Shown piece after piece: positions 19,953-30,790 of a stretch of 64,000 nt of DNA (the stretch's first letter is position 1; every line of letters begins with the position of its first letter). The notes below the pieces were generated by a model. The model did not search any database and was not told the DNA's origin. It saw only the letters and a list, made by a program, of their open reading frames with translations. The position numbers were made by a program, and so were the translations under genes. Source of the DNA: Phytophthora colocasiae (taxonomy: Eukaryota; Oomycota; Peronosporomycetes; Peronosporales; Peronosporaceae); NCBI GenBank assembly GCA_018806915.1, contig JAGKQI010000098.1, forward strand, positions 992,001 to 1,056,000, given 5' to 3'.

Positions 19953-22900
19953 TTAGACTCTGGGATGATCGTCTCCAGCCTGCATCGTCTGAAAACGGGC
20001 TCGTGCTCGTGCACTCTGGTTGAATTCGTAAAGTAATGCTCCACAGTTCAACTTCGATAACGGTAACCACTCAGTTTCATCGTAACCTTTCCACTTAATC
20101 AAATATTCGCGCAGGCGTCTGGACGTCCTGGTACGCTTGTTCCAGCGGGTATCCAGAATCTTCTCCACTTCATACTCGTCGTTTTCAATATCAGGTTCCC
20201 AACTATCTTCTGGTTACAGGGCGTGTCAAAATCATCATCTTCTGGAATCTGGAGTTCCACCGTGGGTCGTCTGGGGAACAGAGCCCTTGGCTTCAGACGG
20301 CTCACATGCACCCAGGGGTTCACGCGATAGCCGGTATCTTCAACCTTGAGTCGTACTCTGAAATCGACCAGCATCTCCTCGATCCTGAAGGGTCCGTGCC
20401 ACATGTGTGCTAGTTTTCTGCTCAGTCCCGTTTGTACCTTAGGGATGTAGAGCCATACGGCGTCGCCTATAGCGAAACCTGACTTCAGACGCTCTGATAA
20501 CTCGTTCCACTTTCTGGTCTGTTCTTCAGATCGGTCACGCTTTGCCTTCTTCTGGAGATCTTCGGCACATGCCAGAGCATAGCTATAGTCTCGTTGCATC
20601 TTCCTTCTCCATTCGTACGCAGTTCGCTCCTGAGTCGTCGATGGCTTGGGTCCAAGCGTAGCGGACACCGTCCCGTGAGCATCCCAACCATGTACCAGGT
20701 AGAAAGGCGTTTCCAGACGGGTGGCATCGAAGGACGTATTCAGGGCAAACATCAGACGTTCGGCGTGATCATCCTAGTCACTTTGATCAGCTTCAGAGAT
20801 ATATGCCTTAATCGCGCGCACCACAGTCTGTACTGATCTCTCTTGCTGGCCGTTGGCTTGAGGCCGGTATCCTAGAGTAGCTCGTTGTCTGCTACCCAAA
20901 AGTTCCCTGAAACACTTGAACACCTCACTCATAAAGCGAGGATCTTGATCATGACGAATCAGAGAGCTAGCTCCAAAGTTTCTGAAAACGCGTTCCTCAT
21001 AAGCCTCTGCTACATCCTGAGCAGTGGTGACACTCATTGGCTTGCACATCACGTATCCTGAAAACATATCCTGGAACAGCAAGAGAAATGTGTTTCCACG
21101 TGCTGATTTCGGCATGTGGGTCACAAAATCCATAGACACCACTTCAAATGGCCGGCTGGGCTCAATATTTACAGGGGACGGTCCAGGATTTGGGGGTCGC
21201 CCCTTGCCACTGGCACAGTCCACGCATTCCTTCACAAATCTCTCCACATCCGCATACATACCCAACCAGTAAAACTCCGAACTCAGCTTCTCAAAGGTTC
21301 TCCTGATTCCTTGATGTCCACCTTGGTAGTCTTCATGAGCATAGTGTAACAGGTCTGGATACAAGTCTCTGGGAACCACCAGTCTGAGTTCGTCAACATT
21401 GTCCCGGGGCCGCTCTCGAGTAGCGCGACTCAGGCGATATAGTATATTCCTAGAATCCAGAACGAAGTCCTCAGCAACTCTGGCAAGTTTCCTGACTCGG
21501 GGTCGTGGTAAATCTCCCACATCGCCTTTCAGAAACTTCATGAGTTCAAACCAAGTACGGGTCCTGGCTCTGATGCGCCTTGATCCGTCGCCAGCGTTCT
21601 GCCTGGAACTCCAAAGGCCCCAAAGGTTCTCGTTCGTCATCATCCTCAGGCGGATTAGCGTCAGGCGGAGCTTGGGCACGGGTTACAGCAATCAATACTC
21701 TGGCCGATCGAGGCAGGGGTGCGGATTCCGGACCAGGAGCATCTTCAGACTCTGGAGACGCATTATGATTTTCAGAGTCTGGTATCTTTGACTCTTGGAC
21801 TTCCATGTTCGGGACGGGGCGAGGCTTCATCAGTCTCTCATGAACCTTGGATACCAGTCGCAGGTGCATAAGTTCATCCTCATCTTGTACTCGCCAAGCT
21901 TCCCCAAGGGTCAAAGTCTTCGAGGTCAGGTAATCTGCCGCTTGGTTGAACTCGCGCTTCACATGTACCAACTTCAGAGTCTGAAACTTGGTTTTCAGAG
22001 ACTCAAATTCGGCTAACCTCCGTTGCAAGTTAGGCTGATTGCAGTTGATTAGTCCCTGAGCCTGTTGTATCGCGATGCGCGAATCTCCCACAACCACCAA
22101 CTCCTGTATTCCGTGGTCAAGTGCCATCTTCAGACCATAATTCAGGCCACAGTATTCCTAGTCATTCACCGTGACATCCGTCAAGGGAAACCCTCGGGCT
22201 TCCAGAACGCTCCACCCCGGGAGTTCCCAGAGTATACACCCACAGCTTCCCAAACGAGTAGACGTCTTTGCGGCACCGTCGAAACTCAGAACATAACCCT
22301 GATAATCTGCTTCCAACATTTCCACACTGATAGGAACTGGCGGCTTGACTTGCCCCTTGACTGGGATCAGATTTTCAGAGACTTCGTCCAGATGCTCTCG
22401 GGGGGTAATGCCTGCGCCGAGTATAGCTGGGAGTCCGTCTTCATCACGCTGGATCCGGCGAATTTCCAAGTTCCACTGCGACAACTTCAGACCCCACTTG
22501 ACGTTTCTGCCGTCGGTGGAGCTCGATGTCAGCAACCATTTCAGGACAGAGTATCTGGTATAGACCACAATCACCGGACTTGACTCCACCAGAGCTCTGA
22601 AGTTTTCCAAAACTCTGAGGATCGCAATCACTTCCTTCTCAGCGATATGATACCTGAGTTCGGCGTCGTTCAGGACACGACCCGTGAACCGGACCGGGTG
22701 TATTATTCCCTCATATTCTTGTCCCAAAACTGCTGAAGCAGCCCAAGGGTTCGCATGCGGAATGACAACAAACGGTCTGGTTCGGTCTGGATGTCGGAGT
22801 AGTGGGGTAGAGACTATCTTGCGTTTCAGAATCTCGAATGCCTCTTTCGCACGAGTCAGGTCTCGTCCAGCACGAATCTGCTCGTCTGTCAACTCATACA

Positions 22901-24139
22901 GAGTAGCAGCGATCACCGGTAAATCCTCAATAAACTTGTTGTAATAGTTGAGGCTTCCCATGAAACTCTGTAATCCCTTTAACGTAGACGGAAATGGCAG
23001 TTCTTCAACTCCTTTGACAATCTTGGGTGTTGCCCTCAGACCCTCGGCACTGATTTCGTGGGATAGGTACGGTATCGACAACTTCCCGAACTCGCTCTTG
23101 GGCAAACTCACAGAAATATTCCAATAGCGAAGTCTGAAAAACAGGGCGTTCAAGTCGTCACATAATTGGTCCCAAGTCGGTGCTCCATGTGCGATGTCGT
23201 CGATGTATGAACTCCTCCCCAGGACTGGGCCCATGCATGTGGGGACGGGAATATTCCTCTGAAAGACGGTCATCTGATTTGTGAGTGCTGGCATCTCTGA
23301 AATCGGAGTATGGTTCTCAGAGTCTGAAAGATGCTTCTCAGAGTCCTGAGGCTGGAGTTGTAGGAATTCCAGAACCTCCGCATCAACTTCAGCTTCTTCT
23401 TCTGGTGACAGTCTCACGAATCCCCACAAGCAATTGTCCAACATAGCCTGATACACAAGAGGGGCGTTCTTCAGACCAAACGGCATCCTTACCCACTGAA
23501 AATGCCCAAACGGGCAAATGAAGGCTGATATCAGCCGTGCACGCTCCGTCATCCTGATCGCCCAGAAACCGCTAGCCATATCCAGGCTCATGAACCACAT
23601 GGCAGCCTCAAAACCAATTAAGAGATCGTCAATAAGAGGTAGAGGGTAACGCGACAGTTGAATGAAGCCATTCACAATGCGATAGTCGATGCACATTCGT
23701 ATGTCAACACCATTCTTCTTGAGAACGATCACAATAGGAGATGCCCACGGGGAGTTAGAGTACTCGATCAAACCAGTTTCCAGGAGTTTCTTTAGAAGCT
23801 CGTACACCTTCAGCATGAGATGAGGAGCGACGGATCTCGGACGTTGAGCTACCGGTTTGGCATCTCCCACATCCAGATCACAGACCACGCCCCTTGCCGG
23901 TGCGGGTGCTGCATTGCCATCTCCCAGGAATATTTTCCTGTGGTGCCTCAGAATATCACGCAGTTTCTTCTCCATTTCTGGGGTCGTCTTTCCCGGCTCT
24001 CCAACATCAGCGCTATCAATATCACACTCTGGTGTCAACTCTTCCAGTTCTGGTAGCATGACCAATTGATCGCGTAATTGGGCAAGGAGTTCCGTGCCTT
24101 CCCGCATATACACACCTGGCTCCAAGTCTAATTCTTCGC
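19953..24139 (-). pseudogene. pol: Element A2 pol: RT, two RNase H domains, integrase, chromodomain (damaged, 5'-truncated)
   Basis: Minus strand. It starts abruptly at EELDLEPG where the Crypton-like element begins. RT has SLDMASGFW and YIDD; a degenerate Ty3-type RNase H follows, then a second RNase H (FDGAAKT), then integrase with HHCC and DDE motifs, then chromodomain and GDDHPRV end. Breaks: TAG at 22158-22160 (A4 has Ser), an extra base near 21553, TAG at 20774-20776 (A1 and A6 have Trp), an indel near 20222. Unlike A4 it keeps the AILGAGITPRE junction segment in frame, so RT and the second RNase H were originally one frame. Confidence 0.9.
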
Positions 24140-25959
24140 GCCAAGCAACAGCAAACGGAGTGATCAAGAAGGCGACGCAGCCAGTTTACGAATCAAGCTT
24201 TAAAAGGTTTGCAGAATTCTGTCTTGCCAATGGCTATCCAGATCCTCATACGGAGCGCCATCATGAACTTCCAGCAGTGTTGGTCGCATACCTTCAGAGT
24301 ATTTCCGCATCCACTACTGTGTCGCTACAGACAGCGGAGAAGGCATGGTCTGCTGTCGCTAGCTACTACAACGCACACGAAAACAGCGATGGGACGGATG
24401 TGAACAAGTGGAGCGTGGTGGAGGATGAAAGTGGAAGAAAACGTGGATACGGAAATCCAGCCCGCGATCCGTTCGTCCGCCAGTTTATGCGTGGTCTCAA
24501 GAAGAGAAAAGCGACGGAATACGTACCGGCCAGAGCTGTTCCAGTCTCCCTCCAAATGATTGGAGTTTTGCACACCTTTCTGGATTCCCCGTGCGGTGTC
24601 CGAGGCTTCACGAAGGAATGCCGCGTGTGGTTTAAGGCTGTGTCTTCGTTTGCCTTTTACGGTATGTGCCGATTCAACGAAGTGTTAACGCTGAAGTGGA
24701 GAGATTTTTCGCTGCGCCAGTTCCGGGCCAGCGTCGTCGCCTCGGATGAGATGATTGAGTTCGGTACATACGCACTGTTCAACCGCAAGACCGAAATAGC
24801 AGAGGGGCGCTCCTACAATCTCCACAATCTCGCAGAGGAGGAAGCCCCGATCAACGCCTACAAGCACTTGTGCGATTGGGTGGAATTTGCATCGAAGGAA
24901 AACGGTCACACTTGGAGAGACGATGACTATGTTTTTCCGGCGCTGAAAGGTCTCAGTAAGAAGGCTATGAAGGTCAATGGTGACGCTACAGGCTGCGAAA
25001 AGGTGACGTTTGGTTGGGGCAAAAAGATGGGAGAGCAGAGTTTCATCACGCTACTGAACTGTATTGTGAGTTCACTGAATCGAAAGGGTCAAAAGACACC
25101 TGGCTACGTGGCGAAGCATTGGTACAACAGTTGGTTTACGTCGCACACTTTTCGTCGCGGCGGGGCCCAGTACCGCTTCATGTATGCAAACCCAGCGCGT
25201 CGCTGGTCGTTACGGATGATCAAGTGGTGGGCCGGTTGGAGTGTTTCAGAGTCGACAGAAACGCTTGTACGCTATCTACTTGATCTCACGGTTCAAACGG
25301 AGGACAGCGAACTTGCAGACTGCCTGGCGCCAGATAAGACTTATCTTCATGGGTGTCCTAGTGCGCCTTACGAAGCCAGCAAAAACGTGGAAGAAGGGCC
25401 TGTCCTCAAGCGCCTTCGACAACTTGATACGCTGATGCTCGAAACTAAGTCCCAAATGACCGAGCTGAAAGGGTTATTAACGACAGGAAACTTAAACAGA
25501 CCACCGCGAAGTGAGCCACGCGACGTCGATCCTCCTCTGGCCGCACAAGATACTAGTCCCGTGATTCCCGCTGTTAGAGACTGAGCTCATATTTGCCTGA
25601 TGTGGTGGCTTCCCGACGATTCGGTGCACTTGTTCAAGCCCCTGTCCGAGTGGACACAAGCTGATCGATCTAATGCCAAAGTTACGCGCAGCTGGTTTAG
25701 CGTCGCAAAGTTGATTGGTGAAGATGTCGCCATGTTTGCAAACATGATGGGGGAGTCCGACAAGACGCGCTGGCGGAAAGCGGTATTTCCGGTCTATCGC
25801 AGTTACTATGCCAATCACTATGGTGAGGCTGGTGAAACAAGCAAAGAGCACACATTCACTGTGTCGATGCTGGCCTCGTTGATTAGAAACGACCGCAAAC
25901 ATCGCACGAATGTCGCCTGCCCAGCAAAAGAACTACCCGAATACTCGACATACCTTTAG
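24140..25959 (+). pseudogene. Crypton-like tyrosine recombinase 1 (start missing, one nonsense)
   Basis: The frame enters from retrotransposon sequence and becomes recombinase at ~24140, with no ATG, so the N-terminus is probably lost. Tyrosine-recombinase residues are present: Arg in CRFNEV (codon at 24670), HTFR (His at 25144, Arg at 25153), a WWAGWS segment, and Tyr in VRYLLD (codon at 25273). The order fits Crypton recombinases, which cut and join DNA through a Tyr-DNA link. TGA at 25582-25584 stands exactly where the second copy has TGG (Trp). The same frame then continues as a C-terminal region (HLFKPL..W, SVAKLIGEDV) conserved in both copies and reminiscent of the GCR1_C DNA-binding domain of fungal Cryptons; that last comparison is tentative. 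Confidence 0.85.
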
Positions 25960-26150
25960 GAATGACCTCGTACTTCCAGGTATGATCTCGTACTTCCTGG
26001 TATGACCTCGTACTTCCTGGTATGACCTCGTACATTCCAGTCTGATCTTAGCGTACTTTTTGGAATGAATGTTTCGTACATTTTGGTATGAACTCGTACC
26101 TTTTGGTATGACCTCGTACTTTTTGGTATGAACGCGATAGTTAAATGAAC
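25960..26150. repeat. ~20-bp minisatellite between convergent Crypton genes (unit 1)
   Basis: About seven to eight units of GGTATGACCTCGTACTTCCT with drift (CCAGGTATGATCTCG, TTTTGGTATGAACTCG). It begins right after the recombinase stop and precedes the 3' end of the facing zinc-finger gene. Confidence 0.9.
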
Positions 26151-26223
26151 ACCATAGTAGCAATGAAAAACGTCGTAGACATCAGTCTTATGGCCTCCCC
26201 GTCTCACTACAGCCTCAACTACT

Positions 26224-27199
26224 TCAAGCCGCCTGCTTTGCCTTCAGGTACAATTCCTTGTACTGCCGAAAGGTAGCACATGGCCCAATGCTCTCCAGTT
26301 TCGAGATGGTCTTTTTCAACTTGGTCACTTGCTCACCCCGCTCGGCTTCGGCCTTGTCCTTCCGAGCTTGGAATTCAGCCAGGTGGTCGGTCCCTTGTTC
26401 TCATGTAGCGCTCCACCATCTTGCGATAGTCTCGAAAGTTTGCTGTCAGCGTCTCAAAGTCGTATTCAGTCTGGTCCTTTGCTTTACGTGCCAAAGCTAC
26501 TCGCCGGCGCTCATTGGAATACTCCACATCCGTCATAGCGTCCAGTTCCGCTTGGGGCTTCATGTCGATATCGGCCTTCAGTCCATCTCCAAAAGCGTTG
26601 AAGGCCATGGCAGTCTTGTCCCAGTGCGCCATCACTTCCTCAAGCGGGCTCCAAACCTGTTCTTCTGTCCGCGCAGCTTGTTCGGATGGAGAACGAAGAT
26701 TGTTGCCCGGTAAAGCTCTTTCGGTGTGGTCATGATAGGACCGTGGTTGTACTTTGCCTTGCAACGTGCCTTCAGCTCTTCAAGAAAGTGGGCGAAAAGC
26801 TCTGGGTCCAAGCTGACACCATAGAGCAAATTTCGCTTCGATAGAGCTGTCCAAGCCGTACACTCCAGTTCTTTTACCTCAACTTGCTGAGCTTCGAGTT
26901 CAGAGAGCTGCTTCCGAGCCACTAAACGTTACATGGGTTAAAAAATAAAATATATTTTTCAAATATTTACAATATATACCTTCAAGGCGTCCGAATTGGT
27001 CGAATATGCGCTTTTCCTGCCGCTTTTGGAGGACCTTCACCTTATTGCGGGCGTATGAGTCCCGGTTTATCGCCTTTCGCGACTTTGCCGGCTTCTTCTT
27101 GCCACACACCTTGCGGTGCTTGGCCATGTTCGACTTCGACACGAGCTTGGAGCATGTGGGGCACTCGCCCTTCGGCGGTGTGGCGTCACTGCTCTCCAT
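26224..27199 (-). pseudogene. Zinc-finger protein gene facing recombinase 1, with one intron
   Basis: Minus strand. Exon 1 is 27199-26980 (73 codons plus one base). A 58-bp GT-AG intron (26979-26922, GTATAT...TTTAG) joins phase-correctly to exon 2. The N-terminus has a zinc finger C-x2-C-x11-H-x3-C (CPTCSKLVSKSNMAKHRKVC) and a basic segment (KSRKAINRDSYARNK). The middle holds YRATIFVLHPNK. Exon 2 needs frame changes near 26650 and 26395 to reach its likely TGA at 26224-26226, after a coiled, Lys/Glu-rich tail. A diverged homologue with the same order lies at 28714-29674. The function is unknown; DNA binding is inferred from the finger. Confidence 0.7.
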
Positions 27200-27618
27200 T
27201 GTCCGACCAAATTCTACGACTTACATGATCGGAGCGTCTGGTCACTGTTCCTCGTTGATTATTGGTCAATACTGATTTTTGTTGTGGTCGCATATGATTG
27301 GCTAATAAAAATGTTATTTGGGTGTTATTTTGGTGTTGTTTCAGGGAAAGAAGTAGCACTTCCTCTTTAAATGGTAGTCGCTTCTAAGAACAACACGAAA
27401 TAACATGGAGATTTTTTTCCGTATATTTAAATTTTGCATTTGGACAAGACAGTCTTGTACTAGGACACGACCTTCTCGTACTAGGACACGACCTTCTTGT
27501 ACTAGGATACGACAAAGAACTACTACGACATGACACAGCAGAACTACGGTTAAAGGTGTTGTTTAAAAATAGCTTGTACACGGTATCATATATTTTCGCT
27601 TTGTCCGGCAACCCCTGA
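27200..27618. other. Intergenic region with an inverted minisatellite block
   Basis: Holds the upstream region of the zinc-finger gene and an AT-rich stretch. At 27446-27530 there are three to four units GTACTAGGACACGACCTTCT, similar to the reverse complement of the array at 28495-28680. No coding homology is seen until 27619. Confidence 0.65.
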
Positions 27619-28455
27619 GTCGATTGGTCCGATATTTGGTTTACATCTCACACTTTTCGCCGCGCTGGAGCACAATACAGATTTATGTTTGCTGAGCCTG
27701 AAAAACGATGGTCATTACGAATGGTAAAATGGTGGGCTGGATGGAGCGCGAGTGAGTCAACGGAGACATTGGTGCGTTACTTGCTAGATCAGAGTTGTAA
27801 TAGCGAAGATGACGTACTTGCTGATTCTTTAGCCCCTGATAGAGCAGCTTGGGTAGGGTGCCCTAGCACGTACACTGAAGGCCAGCATGCCCAGAACGCG
27901 ATAGCATCATCTACTCCAATGACTTATGAAAGTCGTTTTGCAAGTATTAAAACAAAACTTGATCTGATTTTGACACGAATGGATCACACCCTTGACGCCC
28001 CGTCGGCGCAATACGCCCAGAACGATACCTCAAGGCATGACCAACCTAGCAACACTGCGATTCCGTTGGCATTTCCGCCTTCAACAGACTGGAAAGATTT
28101 CTGTCAAATGTACTGGAGGGCAGACCCAGCGCGGCATTTATTCAAACCTCTGCGAGAGTGGACTTCCAAGGAGAAAAAAGATAGCGGTGTTTCTCGCAGT
28201 CGCCTCAGTGTAGCAAAACTAATAGGCGAAGATGTCTTGTTATATGCAGGGCTAATCGGCTGCGGTGATGTAAAGAATATAACATCCGAGGTCTTCAACA
28301 AGTATACGAATTACTATGTGTTGCACTGGCAGCTACCGGATCATCAACGAGTTACAAACGCACTAACGATTGACACACTTGCTCAGTTTGTTCGACTCGA
28401 CAGAAAAAAACGCCGTGCTGGAGCCAAAACAATGGCGTTCTCGGTTCATAACTAG
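27619..28455 (+). pseudogene. Crypton-like tyrosine recombinase 2, 5'-truncated
   Basis: The frame opens after TGA at 27616 and at once reads WFTSHTFRRAGAQYRF, matching the C-terminal half of recombinase 1 from its HxxR motif onward. WWAGWS and the catalytic-Tyr segment VRYLLD follow. The part with the first catalytic Arg is missing. The C-terminal region is complete and open, including the Trp mutated to TGA in copy 1, and it ends at a stop after 28455. Identity to copy 1 is moderate, so these are related elements and not a recent tandem duplication. Confidence 0.82.
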
Positions 28456-28494
28456 ATTAAAACAGCATCTGTAACATGACTCTGTATTTGACAG

Positions 28495-28680
28495 ATTTTT
28501 AACTCATTAGTCGTGTCGTAGTACTCACTAGTCGTGTCGTAGTACTCATTAGTCGTGTCGTAGTACTCATTAGTCGTGTCGTAGTACTCTTTAGTCGTTT
28601 CTTAGTACTAATTAGTCGTATCGTAGTACTCTTTAGTCGTGTCTTAGTACTAATTAGTCGTATCGTCCTACTATTTTATT
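28495..28680. repeat. ~21-bp minisatellite between convergent Crypton genes (unit 2)
   Basis: Eight to nine units of AGTCGTGTCGTAGTACTCATT with minor changes. The position matches the array at 25960-26150 but the unit differs; both contain GTAC preceded by a TCG-type word. Confidence 0.92.
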
Positions 28681-28713
28681 GTTTTCTTAATCGAGATGAT
28701 ATTATGCAAGGGT

Positions 28714-29674
28714 TTATTCATCATCCGATAAACTATCAGGCCCTAACGCTGCCACGAGTTCGGCATCCTTCTTGCGCTTGGCATCCTTCTCAATATACCG
28801 CTGAGCATGTTTCGCGAGCACATCTTCAAGTGACTTGCATTCTTCGAACTCTGCAAAGGCATTAAGTTTGTCCATCATCGCTGCTTTTGCTGTCAAATAC
28901 TCATGCTCTTCATTGTTTCTTCCAGCGTGCATCCGCTTTCTTCAGTGTAGTCTTCGTGTATCGTACATACGTAATCAAGACCTTAGCTTCATCTGCAACC
29001 AACCCCGGCTGGTCTTTCACGTCTGTCTCAAACTGTTTCACCATTTTAAGGGTCTCGACAATCTTCTCGCGGATTTCTTCATTGTCTTTGTATCGTGATG
29101 GTAGGTACCTCGCTCGATCTGGATGAAGAATAAATATCAATGCTTTAAACCAAGGTGGTGTAAGCATACCAGGCGTCTTTGTCCTCTTTGCCTTTGCTGC
29201 GGAATCAATGTAATTCAATGCATTATTATAATAATTTGAAAATCTCACCGCCTTAATTACGAATTTGAACAGGTCGGCGTCAGTACTGATTGGGAAGAGG
29301 GGGTGCTTCGTTGGCAACCCAATTTTGTTGAGGCCGCGGTGTGATCGCGCCTGGGACGGCTTCTAGTTCTGCAAGCTCTGCACGAGTGTCTGTCCGTGTT
29401 CAAACATGTAAGATAGCACACAGAAACATGCCTATTAGGAGCACTTACTCGCAAGCTTCTTGTAGATTTTTGTTCCTCATTTTTGTCTCTGCTTGGCCAC
29501 CGCAGTGTCGCGGTGCTTGGCCCACAACTTCTGGTTTATAGCTTTGCGCGTTTGTGCCACCTTGCGGGGCTTGTTGCATTTGTGCTTGGAGAAGTTGCTG
29601 CGCGAGAACTCCTTCCCGCACCTCTCACACAGCTTTGTTGGAGCTGACCCATCGGGTGCTCTTTGCTTACCCAT
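28714..29674 (-). pseudogene. Zinc-finger protein gene facing recombinase 2, with intron
   Basis: The start is taken at the ATG giving MGKQRAPDG. A zinc-finger-like motif (CERCGKEFSRSNFSKHKC) and a basic segment (QTRKAINQKLWAKHR) parallel the first copy. A likely intron begins GTAAGT after CTTGCGA near 29450 and ends TGCAG near 29380; a stop just upstream of the donor and small frame changes near 29350 and 28930 suggest decay or missed splice choices. The middle reads WFKALIFILHPDRAR, aligning with the HPN segment of copy 1. The C-terminus is acidic (LSDDE). Function unknown. Confidence 0.65.
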
Positions 29675-29737
29675 CTTGAGAAATAACCAGTTCTTTACCG
29701 GCACTTTTGAGGCCTGCAACTGATTGGTCAAAATCAT

Positions 29738-29940
29738 GTTAATTTTTGTTGATTTGTTGTTGCATGAGGGAAAGAAGTGAATTTCCTCTGTTTATAACGG
29801 TCGTACAAAACCGAATCAAAACACTGAACGCTGAACCAGTCAATTCAAGTTGATATTACGCGGCAAACGACAAGCAAGGTTCACGGCAGGAAAAAAAAAC
29901 TTGTCGTAATAAATGCGGTGGGGGGGGGGGGGGGGCTCCA
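29738..29940. other. Upstream region of zinc-finger gene 2, ending in a G16 run
   Basis: No gene seen. Sixteen consecutive G at 29920-29935 mark the junction with the pogo-like relic. Confidence 0.6.
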
Positions 29941-30327
29941 GACATCCGCACGGCGGTTCTACCTTGATCTGAGTCCTGCTGTCTACGACTCCTGGCGAAA
30001 TCTGGTGCAGTCGTGTACTAGAGAAAAAGATAAAATCAAAGAGCAGTGCCAAATGCCGCACGGGAAGAAAAAGAAGAAAGCTCGTCCAAAAGGAGTAGGT
30101 ACTGTACTATCACTAGAAGCTTGAATGGGTAAACGACCTCCGGAATGAAGGCGTACCTATTTCAAATCTGATGTTAGCGCTAGAGACCAAAGAGGTAACT
30201 ACAAGCTATGGGTTTGACGCGTCATGGAGTTGGTGCACGGCTTTTAAATCTCGGCAAAAGCTTTCAATGCGTACCACAATAAGACAAGGGCAAAAACACC
30301 GGAAGACCTCGCGAAGATCACTGCTGC
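29941..30327 (+). pseudogene. pogo/Tigger-type transposase relic, N-terminal DNA-binding region
   Basis: Translated in two frames with a shift near 30115 and another near 30290. It gives a basic KKKKARPKG segment, then EWVNDLRNEGVPISNLML, FDASWSWCTAFKSRQKLS and a TPED segment. This is the layout of the CENP-B-type helix-turn-helix region of pogo/Tigger and Tc5-like transposases. It stops where an LTR-like sequence begins, so the DDE domain is absent. Confidence 0.6.
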
Positions 30328-30485
30328 TGTAACGGGGATGTTACACGAATGTTTCTCGTTGGTGTGTGACACACGTGGATACATTTATGTGGGTACATAA
30401 TGGTGTGGCACACACGATTAGATACGTAGATCCTCACGTTGCATTTTGATTAGGATTTAGTATGCCAGATACTAAATCCATTACA
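30328..30485 (+). repeat. Short LTR-like sequence (TGTAACGGGG...CCATTACA)
   Basis: TGTAACGGGGATGTTACACG at the left and CCATTACA at the right match the terminal style of the LTR at 33475-33934, but it spans only 158 bases. It interrupts the pogo relic. Either a small LTR or a deleted one. Confidence 0.45.
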
Positions 30486-30790
30486 TTTAGGATTAGGGCA
30501 ATGTGGTGAAGCGAACGAGAATCTTTCCCGGAGAGGCGATATCAGCCACGAACCCGAATAGAGTCGGAACAAGCGACAGGGGGACCTGTGATCCCCAGAT
30601 CTGAGTCGAATCAAACGAAGGTACGATGGGTCCCGCCGGGGAATAGGCAACAGAGACACCGGCGGAAGAGCAAGTGGAGCGGTGTTCGTTGGTGATCCGA
30701 GTCCTACCGGAGGAAGAATGGAGAGATCAAGGGTGTTCTCGCGCGATCAGCGATGACGGAGTCCCAAGTGAGCACGATCGGCTTACCCCG
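30486..30790. other. Unrecognised, possibly decayed gag-leader sequence
   Basis: Frames are short and broken by stops. No motif is recognised. Confidence 0.4.

Noticed and set aside
24094..24139. Recombinase start at GTG 24094
   Set aside because: These bases are antisense to retrotransposon pol; the frame is open there by chance and the true recombinase start is probably lost.
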